64,000 nucleotides of DNA from Streptomyces albiflavescens (GTDB lineage: Bacteria > Actinomycetota > Actinomycetes > Streptomycetales > Streptomycetaceae). Position numbers and translations under genes: made by a program. The first letter of the stretch is position 1. Every line of letters begins with the position of its first letter. The stretch is from assembly GCF_014645835.1 (NCBI RefSeq), contig NZ_BMMM01000013.1, forward strand, positions 214,083-278,082. Direction: 5' to 3'. The notes below the pieces were generated by a model that saw only the letters and a program-made list of their open reading frames with translations, had not been told where the DNA came from and searched no databases. This document shows, piece after piece, positions 60,722 to 64,000 of the stretch.

Positions 60722-60749
60722 TTGACAGCCCGCGACTCCCGAGTACCTT
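60722..60749 (+). promoter_or_regulatory. Importer promoter
   Basis: TTGACA (60722-60727), 16-base spacer, TACCTT (60744-60749). The LacI operator begins two bases later, the classic placement for blocking RNA polymerase. Confidence 0.6.
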
Positions 60750-60750
60750 T

Positions 60751-60767
60751 CATCGAAACGTTTGCGC
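60751..60767. promoter_or_regulatory. LacI operator 2 (importer side)
   Basis: CATCGAAACGTTTGCGC, almost identical to operator 1, overlapping the expected transcription start of the importer operon. Confidence 0.8.
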
Positions 60768-60913
60768 GCCGCGCCGTACACCGGTCCCCACGCCGAATGC
60801 CCAGGCGCATCGGACATCAGAACCCTCACGGCCCGCGCCGATCACCGCACCGGTGTCCCGTCCCCCCCCCGCCCCGGTTCCGCCTCACCCAGCTCCCGGA
60901 AGGCAACAGCACC

Positions 60914-62254
60914 ATGGCGACCTCCCCTCAGCCCGCGCCCCTCCCGTCGAGAAAGCGCCCCGGCATCTCACGCAGGCTCCTGATATGCGCCACCGCGAGC
61001 GCCCTGCTCGCAACCGCGGCCGGATGCGGCTCGGCGACCAACAGCCAGGGCGGCGCGGCGTCGGACGGCCTGATCACGCTGTCCATGCACAACCCGGACA
61101 GCAAGACCCAGGACCCGGCCACGTATGAGCTGGTCCAGGAGTTCAACGCCGCCCACCCCGATATGAAGATCAAACTGGAGGGCCAACCGGTCGAGCAGCA
61201 TGAGCAGCGGATGACCATCGCGGCGCAGAGCGACACGCTGCCGGAGATCTTCTGGGTGTACGACTCACTGGCGAAGACCATGGTCAAGGACGGCGACCTG
61301 CTGGACCTCACCCCGATCCTCGACGAGGACAACCTCAAGACGAAGTTCGCCCCCAGCATGCTCGCCGGATTCCAGGCGGACGGGACCCAGTACGGGGTGC
61401 CCTACCAGGCGCTGATCACGGGCTTCTACGTCAACAAGGACATCCTCGGCGAGCACGGGATCGCCCTGCCCAAGACGTTCGACGAGCTGCTCGCCGCGGT
61501 GAAGAAGTTGAAGGCGGCGGGAGTCGTGCCGATCGCCCAGGGCGCGAACAACTCGTCGTTCAGCGTGTGGGCCTTCCTCACCATGCTCGACCGCTTCGGG
61601 TACGAGGAGAAGTACCCGGCGATCCTGTCCGGCAGGGTCCGCTACGACAACGCCGACTTCCTGCGCCTCTACCGGCACGTGCGCGAACTCGCCGAGGCCG
61701 GCGCCTTCCCGGCCAACATGTCCACCCAGACCTACGCCCAGGCCGTGGCCTCCTACATGGCGGGCAAGGCGGCCTTCCTCGACGCGGGCGTCTGGGAGGC
61801 GGCGAAGATCCAGAAGAGCAAGGTGGGCAGGAGCACCGACTTCTGGGCCGGGCCGACCTTCTCCGACGGCGTCGGAGAGCAGAAGATCGTCATGAACGTT
61901 CCCTCGGCGCCGTTCGTCGTGAGCGCAAAGGTGAAGAAGGACAAGAAGAAGTACGCCGCGGTCAAGGCGTTCATCCAGTTCTACTACAGCGACGCGGGCC
62001 AGAAGATCCTCGTTGACAACGCCCAGCCGCCGGTCACCACGTACAAGCCGGACGTCGACACCGCCTCGGACCCGGTCTTCGCCGCCGTCCTCGCCGCAGC
62101 GGCGAAGCCCGGCTGGAAGAGTCCCGAGGCCCAGCCCGACCTGGTCGTCTCGGCGGCCACCGCCAGCGCCATGTACGACAGCTTCTACGGCGTGATGGGC
62201 GGCAGCCTCAGCCCCGAAGAGGCCGTACGCAGTGTTGAGAAGACCATCAAGTAG
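60914..62254 (+). CDS. ABC sugar transporter substrate-binding lipoprotein (fructan locus)
   Basis: A 446-residue family-1 solute-binding protein. The signal has twin Arg (SRRLLICATASALLATAAGC) with a lipobox ending at Cys38. Binding-protein features include QGANNSSFSVWAFLTMLDRF and a C-terminal lobe with many Lys. GGAAGG precedes the ATG at 60914. Substrate is inferred as a fructo-oligosaccharide from the GH32/GH172 genes. No ATPase gene is visible within the window. Confidence 0.9.
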   Translation: MATSPQPAPLPSRKRPGISRRLLICATASALLATAAGCGSATNSQGGAASDGLITLSMHNPDSKTQDPATYELVQEFNAAHPDMKIKLEGQPVEQHEQRMTIAAQSDTLPEIFWVYDSLAKTMVKDGDLLDLTPILDEDNLKTKFAPSMLAGFQADGTQYGVPYQALITGFYVNKDILGEHGIALPKTFDELLAAVKKLKAAGVVPIAQGANNSSFSVWAFLTMLDRFGYEEKYPAILSGRVRYDNADFLRLYRHVRELAEAGAFPANMSTQTYAQAVASYMAGKAAFLDAGVWEAAKIQKSKVGRSTDFWAGPTFSDGVGEQKIVMNVPSAPFVVSAKVKKDKKKYAAVKAFIQFYYSDAGQKILVDNAQPPVTTYKPDVDTASDPVFAAVLAAAAKPGWKSPEAQPDLVVSAATASAMYDSFYGVMGGSLSPEEAVRSVEKTIK

Positions 62255-62311
62255 CTGTCGGCGCCACGGCGCCGCTCATGCGGCGCCCGGGCACCGGACG
62301 ACGGGAACGGC

Positions 62312-63187
62312 ATGAACTGGCTCACCACCCGCCGGCATTTCGCCCTCATGATCGCGCCGGCTCTCCTCATCTACAGCCTGTACATGATCTATCCGATCCT
62401 GTACTCGCTCTACTACAGTTTCACCGACTACGACGGCGTCTCCGCCACCACCTTCTCCGGTCTCGACAACTACCGTCACATGGCCGCCGATCCGGTCTTC
62501 TGGACGTCGCTGCGCAACACCGGAGTCATCCTCGGCATCGCCCTGCTCCTGCTGATTCCCCTGGGCTTCCTGCTCGCGGTCCTGCTCAGCGGCCGAGTGC
62601 GGGGCAGCGGGGCACTACGGGCGCTGGTGTTCGCCCCGGCCATCGTCGCGCCGATCCTCGTCGGACTGATCTGGATCTTCATCCTGGACCCGCAGATCGG
62701 CCTGGTGAACGCATTCCTCCTGGCGATCGGCGTTCCCGCACACCCGCAGTGGATCGGCGGCCCCACACTCAGCCCGTACTCGATCGCGTTCGTCTATCTC
62801 TGGCAGCAGATCGGCTTCGTCCTCACCATCTTCTACGCGGGCATCCGCATGCTGCCGCGCGACGTACTGGAAGCCGCCGGCCTGGACGGCGCGACGCGCC
62901 TGCAGCAGCTGCGATACATCCAGATCCCCATGCTGCGCGAGACGTTCGGCATCGTCACCGCACTGGTCGTCACCGGCGTCTTCAAGGTCTTCGAACTCGT
63001 CTTCGCGCTCACCGGCGGCGGCCCCGTCCACCTCTCCGAGGTGATGGTCAGCTACATGTACCACATCACCTTCACCACCCAGCAGTACGGCTACGGCATG
63101 GCCCTGGCGGTGGTGGTGTTCGTGGTCGGCGCGCTCGCCTCGGGAGCCACGTTCCTCGGCAACCGCCGAAGGGAGAAGCAGAGTTGA
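62312..63187 (+). CDS. ABC sugar transporter permease (MalF/UgpA type)
   Basis: A 291-residue CUT1 permease with six helices and EAA loop LEAAGLDGATRLQQLRYIQI. It starts 57 bases after the binding-protein gene and overlaps the next permease by TTGA. Confidence 0.92.
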   Translation: MNWLTTRRHFALMIAPALLIYSLYMIYPILYSLYYSFTDYDGVSATTFSGLDNYRHMAADPVFWTSLRNTGVILGIALLLLIPLGFLLAVLLSGRVRGSGALRALVFAPAIVAPILVGLIWIFILDPQIGLVNAFLLAIGVPAHPQWIGGPTLSPYSIAFVYLWQQIGFVLTIFYAGIRMLPRDVLEAAGLDGATRLQQLRYIQIPMLRETFGIVTALVVTGVFKVFELVFALTGGGPVHLSEVMVSYMYHITFTTQQYGYGMALAVVVFVVGALASGATFLGNRRREKQS

Positions 63188-64000
63188 GCACGGACACCAG
63201 CCCACGCCCCGCCACGACCGGCCCCCTGCCGACGCCCGACCGGGTCGGTGGCGCCACGCCCCGCACTTCCCGGCGCCGCAGCCGCGGCGTGATCGTCGCC
63301 TCGGCGGTCGCCTATCTGATCACCTTCGTGATCCTGTTCCCGCTGCTGTGGATCGTGCTGTTGTCGTTCCAGACCAATGACAACATCCTGGCGCACCCGT
63401 TCTCCCTCTCCGACCTCACTCTGGCCAACTATCAACAGGCCCTGGAGACCCTCAACCTGCTGGTGATGTACAAGAACACGCTGATCCTGGCCGTCATCTC
63501 GGTCACGGTCGGCTTGGTCATCTCGTACCTGGCGGCGTTCGCGCTCACCCGCATGGTCTTCCGCAAGGGCGGTCGCCGTACCCAGAACGCGCTGCGCTAC
63601 TACTTCCTGGCCGGACTCGCCATCCCGGTCTACATCCTGCTGTTCCCGGTGTACCGGATCGACATCGCACTCGGCCTGTTCGGCACCTACTTCGCGCTGA
63701 TCCTGCCATACATCGCCATCACGATCCCCTTCAACATCCTGCTGCTGACCGGCTTCCTGAGGGACTTCCCGGACGAGATCGAACAAGCGGCAGTGATGGA
63801 CGGGGTCGGCCTGTGGCGCATGGCCTGGCAGGTCACCTTCCCGCTGATGCGGCCGGTCGTCGCCACCCTCGCAATCCTCAACGTCATCTATGTCTGGAAC
63901 GAGTTCCCCTTCGCGGTCACGCTCATCAACGACCCGACGCTCACCACCGTGTCCCTGGGAATTTCCCAGTTCCAAGGCGTCTACAGCGTCGATTACGGCG
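63184..64000 (+). CDS. ABC sugar transporter permease (MalG type), cut by window end
   Basis: The first 272 codons of a CUT1 permease. The TTG start overlaps the previous stop. Helices and EAA loop EQAAVMDGVGLWRMAWQVTF are present; probably only the last helix and tail lie beyond the window. Confidence 0.9.
   Translation, partial: MSTDTSPRPATTGPLPTPDRVGGATPRTSRRRSRGVIVASAVAYLITFVILFPLLWIVLLSFQTNDNILAHPFSLSDLTLANYQQALETLNLLVMYKNTLILAVISVTVGLVISYLAAFALTRMVFRKGGRRTQNALRYYFLAGLAIPVYILLFPVYRIDIALGLFGTYFALILPYIAITIPFNILLLTGFLRDFPDEIEQAAVMDGVGLWRMAWQVTFPLMRPVVATLAILNVIYVWNEFPFAVTLINDPTLTTVSLGISQFQGVYSVDYG

Overview
The window is high-GC actinobacterial chromosome with dense, mostly G/C-ending codons, overlapping ATGA/GTGA/TTGA gene junctions, twin-arginine lipoprotein signals, LacI/GntR sugar operons, a SpoIIE-type phosphatase and a rifampin-associated element. 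All of this fits Streptomyces. Roughly half of the window is carbohydrate utilisation and the rest is stress, accessory and specialised-metabolism genes.

1-18,831: a VOC protein, then a galactoside locus. A Tat-exported GH2 enzyme with three discoidin domains (744-4823, minus) is divergent from a secreted GH27 alpha-galactosidase (5104-7254). Next comes an ABC importer (7371-10442) translationally coupled to an intracellular GH36 alpha-galactosidase, followed by an SDR dehydrogenase, an FCD-GntR regulator, a DgoD-type galactonate dehydratase, a mutarotase-like protein, a KDPG/KDPGal aldolase, an SMP-30 lactonase and a PfkB kinase. Together these make a complete oxidative (De Ley-Doudoroff) galactose route from secreted glycosidase to pyruvate and glyceraldehyde 3-phosphate. 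An AT-rich palindromic element is shared by the GH27 gene and the importer operon.

18,832-28,100: an accessory stretch with broken mobile-element pieces (serine recombinase, IS256-type and IS3-type fragments). It carries a rifampin monooxygenase gene (rox) with its upstream rifampin-associated element, and a coupled three-gene set: Fe(II)/2-oxoglutarate oxygenase, methyltransferase and choline/carnitine-type acyltransferase. I read this set as a small unassigned biosynthetic pathway. A (TGAGC)11 microsatellite and several gene fragments follow.

28,098-42,505: a chloroperoxidase-like hydrolase, then an island resembling the Dos/Osd dormancy regulon: universal stress proteins, a GH65 phosphorylase, a NarL-type response regulator, three CBS-BON proteins, a zinc alcohol dehydrogenase, two pyridoxamine-oxidase-fold proteins, a GAF histidine kinase, an Rv1733c-type membrane protein and a cyclic-nucleotide-binding protein. 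A palindrome close to GGGCC-N4-GGCCC recurs upstream of five of its transcription units. Convergent gene ends in and next to the island carry direct and inverted repeats.

42,814-56,376: a GlxA-type AraC regulator, a cysteine hydrolase, a secreted PHB-depolymerase-like esterase, a multidomain SpoIIE phosphatase and a lipoprotein. A tightly packed minus-strand unit follows: two small peptides, an APH-fold kinase, an ABC exporter and a methyltransferase-Nudix fusion. This unit is a candidate new RiPP-like system. After an unknown membrane protein comes an initiator-type tRNA-Met variant.

56,530-64,000: a fructan locus. An intracellular GH32 fructosidase overlaps a GH172 (former DUF2961) enzyme. 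A LacI regulator is divergent from a second sugar ABC importer whose last gene runs off the window, with two near-identical LacI operators between them.
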